NCBI GenBank assembly: GCA_016700155.1
Contig: CP065001.1
Coordinates: 1,674,001-1,738,000 of the forward strand
Source: Ignavibacteriales bacterium
Lineage (GTDB): Bacteria; Bacteroidota; Ignavibacteria; Ignavibacteriales; Ignavibacteriaceae
DNA: 64,000 nucleotides
Direction: 5' to 3'
Shown here piece after piece: positions 17,415-25,449 of the stretch. Under the pieces are notes generated by a model. That model was not told where the DNA came from and made no database searches. It saw only the letters and a list, made by a program, of their open reading frames with translations. The position numbers and the translations under genes are program-made. Position 1 is the stretch's first letter. The number at the start of each line of letters is the position of its first letter.

Positions 17415-18224
17415 ATGAATATGACGGGGATAATTTTTGATATAAAACGTTTTGCCATTCACGATGGTCCGGGAATAAGAACAACTGTTTTTTTCAAAGG
17501 CTGCCCGCTACGATGCTGGTGGTGCCAAAACCCTGAAAGCCTCAATAACTCGCCTGCTATTTCTTATTCAAATAACACCGGGTTAACTTCATCCGATTTT
17601 TGTCTGGAGGAATCAGAAAAAGTGATTCGTAAAATTTCAGTTGATGATTTATTGATTGAGATTACGAAGGACAGAATTTTTTATGATGAATCCGGTGGAG
17701 GGGTTTCCTTCAGCGGTGGAGAACCATTGATGCAGGTTGAATTCTTAAAATCAATTCTTGACAAATGCAGATATCAGGGCATTCATACTACAGTTGATAC
17801 ATCGGGTTACGCACCAACTGAATCTTTTGAGGAGATACTTCCGCTTGTTGATTTATTCCTTTTTGATTTGAAAATAATTGATGATCATTTACATCAAAAA
17901 TATACTGATGCATCAAATTTTTTAATATTAAAAAATCTGAAATTTCTTCTTGAAAGAGGGAGTAAGGTTATAATAAGAATACCGCTGATACCCGGGATAA
18001 CAGACACCAAAAAAAATATTGAAGACATATTCTCATTGCTTAAAACTTTTGATTCTATTAGCAGGATAGATCTTCTTCCTTACAATGAAATTGCAGAGAT
18101 AAAATATAAAAGACTTGGAAGAACAAGGAAACTTGATTCATTAAAATCTCAGTCAGATGAAAAACTGGAAGAAATAAAATCACAATTGGAAATGTTAAAC
18201 CTTGAAGTAACTATAAGGGGATAG
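17415..18224 (+). CDS. Glycyl-radical enzyme activase (radical SAM), partner of HypD
   Basis: 269 residues. The radical SAM cluster motif is GCPLRCWWCQNPES (Cys30, Cys34, Cys37), preceded by RFAIHDGPGIRTTVFFKG, the glycyl-radical-activase signature. SFSGGEPL and a DLKIIDDHLHQKYT block follow. It would abstract a hydrogen from Gly762 of the next-encoded enzyme, using S-adenosylmethionine. The 38-90 region holds only one cysteine, so the ferredoxin-like insert with two extra [4Fe-4S] clusters, common in activases of non-PFL glycyl radical enzymes, is absent. The gene ends one base before hypD, so the pair is co-translated. Confidence 0.92.
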   Translation: MNMTGIIFDIKRFAIHDGPGIRTTVFFKGCPLRCWWCQNPESLNNSPAISYSNNTGLTSSDFCLEESEKVIRKISVDDLLIEITKDRIFYDESGGGVSFSGGEPLMQVEFLKSILDKCRYQGIHTTVDTSGYAPTESFEEILPLVDLFLFDLKIIDDHLHQKYTDASNFLILKNLKFLLERGSKVIIRIPLIPGITDTKKNIEDIFSLLKTFDSISRIDLLPYNEIAEIKYKRLGRTRKLDSLKSQSDEKLEEIKSQLEMLNLEVTIRG

Positions 18225-18225
18225 T

Positions 18226-20589
18226 ATGAACGAACGCATAAAAAAATTAAGAGAAGAAACATTAAGTATCCATCCATCAATATCACTTGAGCGCGCAACA
18301 CTCTTAACTGAATTTTATCAAAGCGGAATTGCTGATAGAGTTTCCATCCCTGTTGCTCGTGCGTTGGCTTTCAAACATATCCTTGAAAACAAAAAATTGT
18401 ACTTGAATGATGGTGAATTAATTGTCGGTGAAAGAGGACCGTCGCCTCATCAAACACCGACTTACCCGGAGATTTGCACTCACCAGGTTAAAGATTTTGA
18501 AATTCTGAATTCGAGAGAAAAAATATCTTTTAGTGTTGATGAAGAGACAAAACAATTTCAGAACGATGAAATAATTCCATTCTGGTCGGGACGAAGTCTT
18601 CGCGATAGAATATTTTCTGAAATGGATAAAGAGTGGATCGATGCTTATGAAGCAGGAATCTTTACAGAGTTTATGGAACAACGCGCTCCTGGTCACACTG
18701 TTCTCGATGACAAGATTTATAGAAAAGGTATGAACGATTTCATTGACGATATAGAAAAAGGCATTTCTTCAATTGATTTTATGAATGATAAAGAATCATT
18801 GAGTAAAAGAGAAGAACTGAAGGCAATGAAAATCGCTTCACTTGCTCTCATTAATTATGCAAAAAGATATTCTGAACTTTTAACTGAAACAGCACTCAAG
18901 GAAAAAGATAAATCAAGGAAGGATGAATTAGAAACACTTGCAGGTATCTGCAGCCGTGTGCCGCAGACTGCTCCGAAAACATTTTGGGAAGCGTTGCAGT
19001 ATTATTGGTTCGTTCACATAGGAGTTATTACTGAACTGAATACATGGGATTCATTCAATCCCGGAAGACTTGACCAGCATCTTTATCCTTTTTACAAAAG
19101 GGATATTGAATCAGGACTTTTGACAAAAGAAAAAGCAAAGGAACTTCTGCAAAGTTTCTGGATAAAATTTCACAATCAGCCTGCGCCGCCAAAAGTAGGT
19201 GTGACAGCAGAAGAGAGTAACACATATACTGATTTTTGTCTTATCAATCTCGGCGGCGTGAATGATAAAGGTGAAGATGCGGTTAATGAACTAACGTATT
19301 TAATTCTTGATGTGATTGAAGAAATGAGATTACTTCAACCGAGTTCAATGGTGCAGGTAAGCAAGAAGAATCCTGATCAGTACATAAAAAGATTTTTGAA
19401 GATAGTAAAAACCGGATTTGGGCAGCCGTCCATTTTTAACACTGATGCAATCGTACAGGAAATGCTCAGGCAGGGAAAGTCAATCATTGATGCAAGGAAC
19501 GGCGGAGCCAGCGGCTGTGTTGAAACAGGCGCGTTCGGGAAAGAGAGTTATATACTTACAGGATATTTTAACATTCCTAAAGTCCTTGAAATTACTCTTA
19601 ACAATGGAGTTGATCCGCGCACAAATAAAAAAATAGGATTGAATACAGGTGATGTCACATCATTTAAAACTTATGAAGAACTGTTCGATGCATTCTCTGA
19701 ACAGATGAAATATTTTATTGATATAAAAATCAAAGGTAATCTGATAATCGAAAAATTATGGGCGGATTATTTACCTGCACCTTTTCTTTCAATACTTGTT
19801 GATGATTGTATTTCCAATGGTAAAGACTATAACAACGGCGGCGCACGTTACAATAGTTCATACATCCAGGGCGTTGGAATGGGAACCATTACTGATTGTC
19901 TTTCATCAATAAAGAAAAATGTTTTTGACGATAAAAAGTTTTCAATGACTGAAATGCTGAATGCATTAAAAAATAAATTTAATGGTAATGAACAAATCAG
20001 AAAAGTCGTTTGGGATGAAACTCCTAAGTATGGCAACGATGAAGATTATGCAGATGATATTCTGAAAGAAGTTTTTGAATTATATTTTTCTTCAATTGAT
20101 GGAAGACCGAACTACAAGGGCGGACATTTCAGAATAAATCTGCTTCCAACAACCTGTCATGTTTATTTCGGTAGTGTAATCGGCGCAACACCTGATGGTA
20201 GGCTTGCAAAGAAACCTTTGTCGGAAGGAATATCACCTGTACAAGGCGCGGACAGGAAAGGACCAACGGCAGTATTAAAATCAGCCGCTAAGATTGACCA
20301 TCTAAGAACCGGGGGAACATTGCTCAATCAAAAATTTACTCCTCAATTAATGGAAGATGAAAGAGGAATTGAAAATATCCTTCACCTTATTCGTGCTTAT
20401 TTTAAAATGGACGGTCATCACATTCAGTTTAATGTAGTTGATGCAGATACATTGCGTAAGGCGCAGAAGGAACCGGAAAATTATCGTGACCTTATTGTAC
20501 GTGTCGCGGGTTACAGTGATTATTTCGTTAATCTTGGAGTTGAACTGCAGGAAGAAATAATCAGAAGAACTGAACATCACGAGTTTTAA
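18226..20589 (+). CDS. hypD: trans-4-Hydroxy-L-proline dehydratase (glycyl radical enzyme)
   Basis: 787 residues, the size of HypD (~789). It would dehydrate trans-4-hydroxy-L-proline to pyrroline-5-carboxylate under anoxic conditions. The thiyl/acid motif is ASGCVETGAFG (Cys431, Glu433), and the glycyl-radical loop is VRVAGYSDYF (Gly762). The residues I recall as the Clostridioides difficile HypD pocket (His160, Asp278, Ser334, Phe340, Cys434, Glu436, Tyr450, Thr645, Gly765) all recur here at a constant offset of three: His157, Asp275, Ser331, Phe337, Cys431, Glu433, Tyr447, Thr642 and Gly762. That argues against PFL, choline lyase or diol dehydratase. A PRODH-family gene and an aldolase gene follow in the operon. 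Confidence 0.9.
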   Translation: MNERIKKLREETLSIHPSISLERATLLTEFYQSGIADRVSIPVARALAFKHILENKKLYLNDGELIVGERGPSPHQTPTYPEICTHQVKDFEILNSREKISFSVDEETKQFQNDEIIPFWSGRSLRDRIFSEMDKEWIDAYEAGIFTEFMEQRAPGHTVLDDKIYRKGMNDFIDDIEKGISSIDFMNDKESLSKREELKAMKIASLALINYAKRYSELLTETALKEKDKSRKDELETLAGICSRVPQTAPKTFWEALQYYWFVHIGVITELNTWDSFNPGRLDQHLYPFYKRDIESGLLTKEKAKELLQSFWIKFHNQPAPPKVGVTAEESNTYTDFCLINLGGVNDKGEDAVNELTYLILDVIEEMRLLQPSSMVQVSKKNPDQYIKRFLKIVKTGFGQPSIFNTDAIVQEMLRQGKSIIDARNGGASGCVETGAFGKESYILTGYFNIPKVLEITLNNGVDPRTNKKIGLNTGDVTSFKTYEELFDAFSEQMKYFIDIKIKGNLIIEKLWADYLPAPFLSILVDDCISNGKDYNNGGARYNSSYIQGVGMGTITDCLSSIKKNVFDDKKFSMTEMLNALKNKFNGNEQIRKVVWDETPKYGNDEDYADDILKEVFELYFSSIDGRPNYKGGHFRINLLPTTCHVYFGSVIGATPDGRLAKKPLSEGISPVQGADRKGPTAVLKSAAKIDHLRTGGTLLNQKFTPQLMEDERGIENILHLIRAYFKMDGHHIQFNVVDADTLRKAQKEPENYRDLIVRVAGYSDYFVNLGVELQEEIIRRTEHHEF

Positions 20590-20652
20590 GTATTTTATTT
20601 TTCTTTTAAATTAAAACACACAAATCAAATCTTTAATCATCGAAGGTCTTGA

Positions 20653-21579
20653 ATGAAACTGGGACGAAATGTTCTGTTGTGGTGTTCACAAAACGAATGG
20701 ATGAAAAAGAATATTCCGCAGTATGCATTTGTCAAACGCGCATTGAAAAGATTTATGCCGGGCGAAAGACTGGAAGACGCACTAAATGAATCTTTAAGAT
20801 TTAAGGATCTGCAAATCGGGACTGTACTAACACATCTCGGTGAAAATATTAATTCGTTAACCGAAGCGGCTTCCGTCACAAATCATTATCTGAGCGTTCT
20901 TAAAAAAATTGATGAATGGAATACCCCGGCAGAGATTAGCTTGAAATTAACACAGATAGGTTTTGATTTATCTCCTGACGAAACGAAAAAGAATTTTAAA
21001 CTGCTGGCAGAAAAGTCGATCGGAAAAAATAATTTTCTCTGGATTGATATGGAACAGAGCAGTTATGTCGAACGGACTTTAGACTTTTATCAAAGTGTAA
21101 AAACTGTGTATGCAAACACGGGAGTTTGTCTTCAGGCATATCTGTTAAGAACAAAAAATGATATTGAAAAGTTAGCTGATATTTCCCCAAATATTCGCCT
21201 TGTAAAAGGAGCATATAAAGAACCTTTTGATGTTGCATTCAAAGAAAAACAAAAAACCGATGAAAACTATTTTGAACTTTCAAAGACATTACTTGAATTA
21301 GTTAAGAAAAAAAACTGTCGTGTTGCATTCGGTACACACGATATGAACATCATTTCTAAAATAGAAGCATTTGGCAGATCAATAGGAATTGACAGAAAGC
21401 AGATTGAATTTCAAATGCTTTACGGGATAAGAACCACTGATCAGGTAAGACTTGCAACTAAAGGTTATAACGTAAAAGTGTTAATAAGTTATGGCTCAGC
21501 CTGGTATCCGTGGTATGTGCGGCGGCTCGCTGAACGTCCAGCAAATGTGATGTTCGTTTTAAAAAATATTTTCAAATGA
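20653..21579 (+). CDS. Proline dehydrogenase-family FAD enzyme (proline or hydroxyproline dehydrogenase)
   Basis: 308 residues, the size of monofunctional PRODH. Family blocks in order: LKLTQIG, FLWIDMEQSSYVERTLDFY, QAYLLRT, IRLVKGAYKEP, FGTHD, EFQMLYGI and WYPWYVRRLAERPANV, the last holding the two arginines that hold the substrate carboxylate. The usual tyrosine of the V-Y-x-P-(Y/F)-G stretch, which selects against hydroxyproline in PutA-type enzymes, is a leucine here (Leu277 in VLISYG). Lying between hypD and a HOGA-like aldolase, it could oxidise 4-hydroxyproline rather than, or as well as, proline. No P5C dehydrogenase gene is in the window. Confidence 0.87.
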   Translation: MKLGRNVLLWCSQNEWMKKNIPQYAFVKRALKRFMPGERLEDALNESLRFKDLQIGTVLTHLGENINSLTEAASVTNHYLSVLKKIDEWNTPAEISLKLTQIGFDLSPDETKKNFKLLAEKSIGKNNFLWIDMEQSSYVERTLDFYQSVKTVYANTGVCLQAYLLRTKNDIEKLADISPNIRLVKGAYKEPFDVAFKEKQKTDENYFELSKTLLELVKKKNCRVAFGTHDMNIISKIEAFGRSIGIDRKQIEFQMLYGIRTTDQVRLATKGYNVKVLISYGSAWYPWYVRRLAERPANVMFVLKNIFK

Positions 21580-21589
21580 TAAGGGATTT

Positions 21590-22471
21590 ATGATAAAAGG
21601 AATTTATCCACCTCTCGCGACTCCGTTTATTAACGGTGAAGTTGCTTATGATAAACTTCAGTTCAATATCTCAAAATATAATTCTACAGGTTTGAGCGGT
21701 TACGTCGTATTTGGTTCGAACGGCGAAAGTGTTTTCCTTTCTGATGAAGAGAAAATAAAAATTGTTTCAACAGTAAAAGCATCAGCTTCAAATGATAAAA
21801 AAATAATTGCAGGTACAGGTTCTGAATCGATAAGAGAAACAATTAGACTAACAAATGCCGCTGCCGATGAAGGTGCAGACTATGCGTTGGTGCTTACTCC
21901 ATCATACTACAAAAGCAGTATGGATCATCAGGCAATGATCGATTATTTCAATTCAGTTGCCGATTCAATAAAAATCCCGCTGATAATTTATAATGTGCCG
22001 AAGTTTACAGGAATCTGCATTGAGCCAAGAACCGTTTCGCAGCTTGCACTTCATTCAAATATAGCAGGACTTAAAAATAGTTATGAAGACATTGCTCATA
22101 CTGCCGAGATAATAAAAAATACTCCCGAAGATTTTACAACACTGATTGGGACGGCATCTGTACTTTATCCCGGACTGGCGCTCGGATGTAAAGGAGGAAT
22201 ACTCGCACTCGCAAACATTGCCGTTGATGAATGTATTTCAATTTATAAAAATTATATAAATGGAAATTATAATGAAGCAAAAAATATTCAACTCAGAATT
22301 TTGGAATTGAACAAAGCTGTAACAGCACGATTCGGAGTGGCGGGATTAAAAGCTGCTCTGGATATGCTGGGTTACTTTGGAGGTGAGCCAATGAAACCAC
22401 TACGCAGATTGAATGAAGTTCAATTCAAAGAATTAAAAGAAATTTTGATTAGAGCAGAACTATTGTTGTAA
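21590..22471 (+). CDS. 4-Hydroxy-2-oxoglutarate aldolase-like protein (DapA/NAL superfamily)
   Basis: 293 residues, a class I aldolase TIM barrel. The Schiff-base lysine is Lys162 (AGLKNS) and the catalytic tyrosine is Tyr134 (IYNVPKFTG); their spacing of 28 equals that of human HOGA1 (Tyr168/Lys196, from memory). The substrate loop is GSNGES rather than the GTTGE of dihydrodipicolinate synthase. The C-terminal block NKAVTARFGVAGLKAALD with GYFGGEPMKPL closely resembles HOGA1. HOGA splits 4-hydroxy-2-oxoglutarate into pyruvate and glyoxylate, the last step of oxidative hydroxyproline breakdown. It lies 10 bp after the PRODH-family gene. Another 2-keto-acid aldolase activity remains possible. 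Confidence 0.82.
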   Translation: MIKGIYPPLATPFINGEVAYDKLQFNISKYNSTGLSGYVVFGSNGESVFLSDEEKIKIVSTVKASASNDKKIIAGTGSESIRETIRLTNAAADEGADYALVLTPSYYKSSMDHQAMIDYFNSVADSIKIPLIIYNVPKFTGICIEPRTVSQLALHSNIAGLKNSYEDIAHTAEIIKNTPEDFTTLIGTASVLYPGLALGCKGGILALANIAVDECISIYKNYINGNYNEAKNIQLRILELNKAVTARFGVAGLKAALDMLGYFGGEPMKPLRRLNEVQFKELKEILIRAELLL

Positions 22472-22493
22472 GTGTGTCGCCAATTTTAAAATG

Positions 22494-22512
22494 GATCGGT
22501 CATTGACCGATC
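22494..22512. terminator. Palindromic hairpin between converging operons
   Basis: GATCGGTC-ATT-GACCGATC is a perfect 8-bp stem between the stops of the aldolase gene (+) and citF (-). The flanks are A/T-rich in both directions but lack a long U-run, so it is a candidate bidirectional terminator. Confidence 0.5.
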
Positions 22513-22532
22513 ACTAAAAAATTCAAAACGGT

Positions 22533-22563
22533 GTTAATCTGTCAGATCAGTGTTATCAGTGTT
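22533..22563. repeat. Short interspersed repeat (GTCAGATCAGTGT type), copy next to citF stop
   Basis: AATCTGTCAGATCAGTGTTA resembles AATCAGTCAGATCAGCGTA at 24211-24229 on the other side of citF. The two copies bracket the gene in direct orientation. The copies are short and degenerate, and no mobile gene is attached. Confidence 0.5.
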
Positions 22564-24129
22564 CTATTTCACCACCTGGAAAACCGAGTCTAACACAGTC
22601 CCATCAACCCATTTTATTATTGCAACAACTTTATCTTTATTAACTTGAGGCTTTGCCGGAGCGCCGCCGCAGATTTCATCAACTTCTTTTTTGATTTGCT
22701 TTATATCTTTTATCGGAAGTGATGAAGCTTTAACAGCTTTCAATAAATCTTTTCTCAAAGGATTAATTGCAATGCCGCGTTCGGTGATAATAACATCAAT
22801 TAATTCTCCCGGACCGCAAAGTGTCGTGACTTCATCAACAATGACAGGAATACGATCTCTGAAAGAAGGTATCGCAAGTATTGTACATTTTGAATAAAGA
22901 CAATTCTGCCAACCGCCGATACCGTGGAGTAAATAACCATCAGAGTGCGTAACAACATTTGCATTAAACTTTACATCGACTTCTGTCGCACCAAGCACCG
23001 CAGTATCCACTATCGATGCAAAATTTCCTTTGCCATGAAAATTATAACTTGTAAAAGGTGAAGTGTTAACGTGATTCGTATTCTCCCGCATACTTCTTAC
23101 GCCTTCAAGGTCGAAAGTTTGTCCGTCAAGAATGTAATCGGTCAATCCTTCTTCAAGCATTTCAACAAGGTACTTTGTACTACCGCCGCGCATAAATCGT
23201 GCTTTTACACCTTTAGCTTTCATTTTTTCTTTTAAGAAAAGTACGAATGCAAGATTGGTTCCGCCAGCGCCGGCTTGTAGGGAAAATCCTTCTTTCATAA
23301 TTCCTGCTGCTTCGATAAAGTCGGCGACATATTCAGCGATAAGTAAACGATCAGGTGATTTGGTTACTTCTGTTGTACCGGAGACAATTTTTGACGGATC
23401 ACCGAGTGATTCAACTTCAACAACAAAGTCAACGTTGTTGCCCTGTATCTGCCATGGAACACAAGGGAAGGGCACAAGATTATCTGTCACGATAATTGTT
23501 CTGTGAGCATATTCTGAATCGCCTAATCCGAATCCTATAAGTCCGCATGCAGATTTACCGCGGTCACCAGTTGCGTTACCGAATGGATCGGCTGTTGGCG
23601 CAAGTAAAACCGCTATATCAACATGAACCTCACCATCCTGTAGCGACTGGTATCTTCCGCCGTGTGAACGAAGAACACCAACACCATTCATCTTTCCTTC
23701 GGATGTGAATTTACCGAGCGGTCCGTTCATACTTCCTTCGATGTGATGAATAGTTCCGTCTTCAAGATATTTTATTAAGTGTGAATGAACAGGAAAACTT
23801 GCGGAAGGGAACCAGCGAATATTTTTTATTCCCATTTCTTTAACCGCATCAAATAACATATTTGTAACTGCATCACCATTACGTAAGTGATGATGAGTTG
23901 AAATCGTCATTCCGTCTTTCAGCCCGGCTTTTTTTAAGGCTGTCTTTAAATCCTTAACAACTTTATTTCCATCGGAAGGATAATCCATACACGAACGGAT
24001 TTGTCCGCCGTGGCGGATCGCCTTCACTCCTGTTGGTTTGTATTTGTTTACACCTTTAAATGGAATTTGTTGTTGTCCGTTTACTTCGTCGGGGACTAAT
24101 CTTCCTGCTGCGTTTTTTATTAGTTTCAT
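22564..24129 (-). CDS. citF: Citrate lyase alpha subunit (citrate:ACP CoA-transferase component)
   Basis: 521 residues, the usual CitF length (~510). CitF transfers the acyl-carrier moiety from acetate to citrate before CitE cleaves citryl-ACP to oxaloacetate and acetyl-ACP. Recognisable CitF blocks are THHHLRNGD, SFPVHSHL, GALL-region equivalents such as VLRSHGGR, APTADPFGNATG, LQAGAGG, FMRGGSTKYLVEM and ILDGQTFDLEGVRSM. It is the last gene of the minus-strand cluster and follows the CitD-CitE fusion by 99 bp, which includes a short repeat. Accessory genes for prosthetic-group attachment and acetylation (citC, citX, citG) are not in the window. Confidence 0.92.
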   Translation of the reverse strand: MKLIKNAAGRLVPDEVNGQQQIPFKGVNKYKPTGVKAIRHGGQIRSCMDYPSDGNKVVKDLKTALKKAGLKDGMTISTHHHLRNGDAVTNMLFDAVKEMGIKNIRWFPSASFPVHSHLIKYLEDGTIHHIEGSMNGPLGKFTSEGKMNGVGVLRSHGGRYQSLQDGEVHVDIAVLLAPTADPFGNATGDRGKSACGLIGFGLGDSEYAHRTIIVTDNLVPFPCVPWQIQGNNVDFVVEVESLGDPSKIVSGTTEVTKSPDRLLIAEYVADFIEAAGIMKEGFSLQAGAGGTNLAFVLFLKEKMKAKGVKARFMRGGSTKYLVEMLEEGLTDYILDGQTFDLEGVRSMRENTNHVNTSPFTSYNFHGKGNFASIVDTAVLGATEVDVKFNANVVTHSDGYLLHGIGGWQNCLYSKCTILAIPSFRDRIPVIVDEVTTLCGPGELIDVIITERGIAINPLRKDLLKAVKASSLPIKDIKQIKKEVDEICGGAPAKPQVNKDKVVAIIKWVDGTVLDSVFQVVK

Positions 24130-24210
24130 TTTAGTTCCTTTAATCTTAAAAATTGTACACTGATTATTATGATAGTTATGATTTATTATGATCTTAAAAA
24201 ATCAGAATAA

Positions 24211-24229
24211 ATCAGTCAGATCAGCGTAC
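24211..24229. repeat. Short interspersed repeat (GTCAGATCAGCGT type), copy upstream of citF
   Basis: AATCAGTCAGATCAGCGTA matches the copy at 22533-22563. The preceding 50 bp (24155-24210) are a run of related ATGAT/ATCAG words, as in degenerate low-complexity repeats. Confidence 0.45.
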
Positions 24230-25449
24230 TATTTTTCTTTTCTCCAATTTTTATCTAACAAACTATTTGTGATTGCTAATTCAATAATTCTAATCGCACG
24301 CTTAACCACGGGCGGGTCAATCATCTTGCTTCCAAGTGCAACAACACCCAAACCTTTTTTTTCAGCTTCTTCAAATGCCAGAACAATCTTTTTTGCTTTT
24401 TCAATTTCATCTTTGGTAGGAGCGAATGCTTCGTGAACAACTTTTATTTGTCTTGGATGAATACAGCCTTTGCCTTCAAAGCCAAGTGACTTTGCTTCAA
24501 TAACACTTTGACGAAGTGCATCCATATCGGAAACATCAGAGAAGACTGTATCGATAGCTTGTATGCCGGCGGCTTTAGCGGCGTTCACAAGCATCTGCCT
24601 TGCAAAAAGACTTTCACGTCCTTCGTTAGTTCTTTGTGTTCCGATGTCGGCTGTGTAATCTTCAAGTCCTATTGCAAGCGCGCAATTATTTTTTGATGCA
24701 GAAGCAATCTCAAAAGCTTTAATAACACCAAGCGCACTTTCAATAATCGGCATGAAGTAAATATCATTTGTCACTTTGTATTGCTTCTTCAGTTTCTCAA
24801 CTTCTTTTTCAAGTTGATGAATTTGTTCAGCAGATTCACACTTTGGAACAAGTATAACATTAACATTGTTAGGAATGATGTACTTTAAGTCATCCAATCC
24901 TTTTGGCAGCTGATTAATACGAACCATTCTTTCGGCGCCATAAAAATCTACAGAACGTAAAGCATTACGCACTAATAGTTGTGCGGCATCTTTTTCAATC
25001 GGGGCAACGCTGTCTTCAAGGTCTAAGATTATTCCATCGGGTGAATGAAGTCCTGCATTTACAAAAAACTTAGGTTCATCTCCCGGAAGGTAAAGTCTGC
25101 TTCTTCTTAGCTGATCTTTTTTTGTTGAATATTTATTTTGTTCAAGCAATGGAAACAGGTATTCCTTTTTATTATCAGGGAATAATCTTTTAACAGCGAG
25201 TTCAAACCGGGCAGCGAGTACGAATGGTAGTGCGCCGTTATCTTCAAGCAGAATCTTTGCATCTTTTATTCCAAAGAATTTTGACATATCAAGAATCATT
25301 TGACGAGTTGATTCTCCATACATAGACTCTACTTTACTTTTCAGGTCGATTTTTATCCCGCCTGAATTTTTCAGTTCAATTTCGAAATAGCAATCGGAGC
25401 GGACTGAATCGCCTCGTTTGCCTGCGGAGGATTTTTTATTTGCATTCAT
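24229..25449 (-). CDS. citE: Citrate lyase beta subunit with fused N-terminal acyl-carrier domain (CitD-CitE fusion)
   Basis: 406 residues against ~290 for CitE. Residues about 8-85 match the citrate lyase acyl carrier protein CitD (SAGKRG..., KVESMYGESTRQMILD, GIKDAKILLEDNGALPFVLAARFELAV). Residues about 112-400 are the CitE TIM barrel (RRSRLYLPGDEPKFFVNA, DGIILDLEDSV, VRINQLP, ALAIGLEDYTADIG, GFEGKGCIHPRQI). CitD normally carries phosphoribosyl-dephospho-CoA on a serine in a 'LESGD' setting. Here the site reads GDSVRSD, so Ser15 or Ser18 is the candidate, or the site is altered. The ATG overlaps the stop of the upstream yoeB-like gene as ATGA, and the CitD homology begins within eight residues, so this start is secure. 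Confidence 0.9.
   Translation of the reverse strand: MNANKKSSAGKRGDSVRSDCYFEIELKNSGGIKIDLKSKVESMYGESTRQMILDMSKFFGIKDAKILLEDNGALPFVLAARFELAVKRLFPDNKKEYLFPLLEQNKYSTKKDQLRRSRLYLPGDEPKFFVNAGLHSPDGIILDLEDSVAPIEKDAAQLLVRNALRSVDFYGAERMVRINQLPKGLDDLKYIIPNNVNVILVPKCESAEQIHQLEKEVEKLKKQYKVTNDIYFMPIIESALGVIKAFEIASASKNNCALAIGLEDYTADIGTQRTNEGRESLFARQMLVNAAKAAGIQAIDTVFSDVSDMDALRQSVIEAKSLGFEGKGCIHPRQIKVVHEAFAPTKDEIEKAKKIVLAFEEAEKKGLGVVALGSKMIDPPVVKRAIRIIELAITNSLLDKNWRKEK

Noticed and set aside
18226..20589. Assignment as pyruvate formate-lyase or choline/diol lyase
   Set aside because: PFL has two adjacent Cys at the active site, and the other families have different pocket residues; the HypD residue set fits at nine positions.
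21590..22471. Assignment as dihydrodipicolinate synthase (dapA)
   Set aside because: GSNGE in place of GTTGE, the C-terminal block and the operon context fit a 4-hydroxy-2-oxoglutarate aldolase better.
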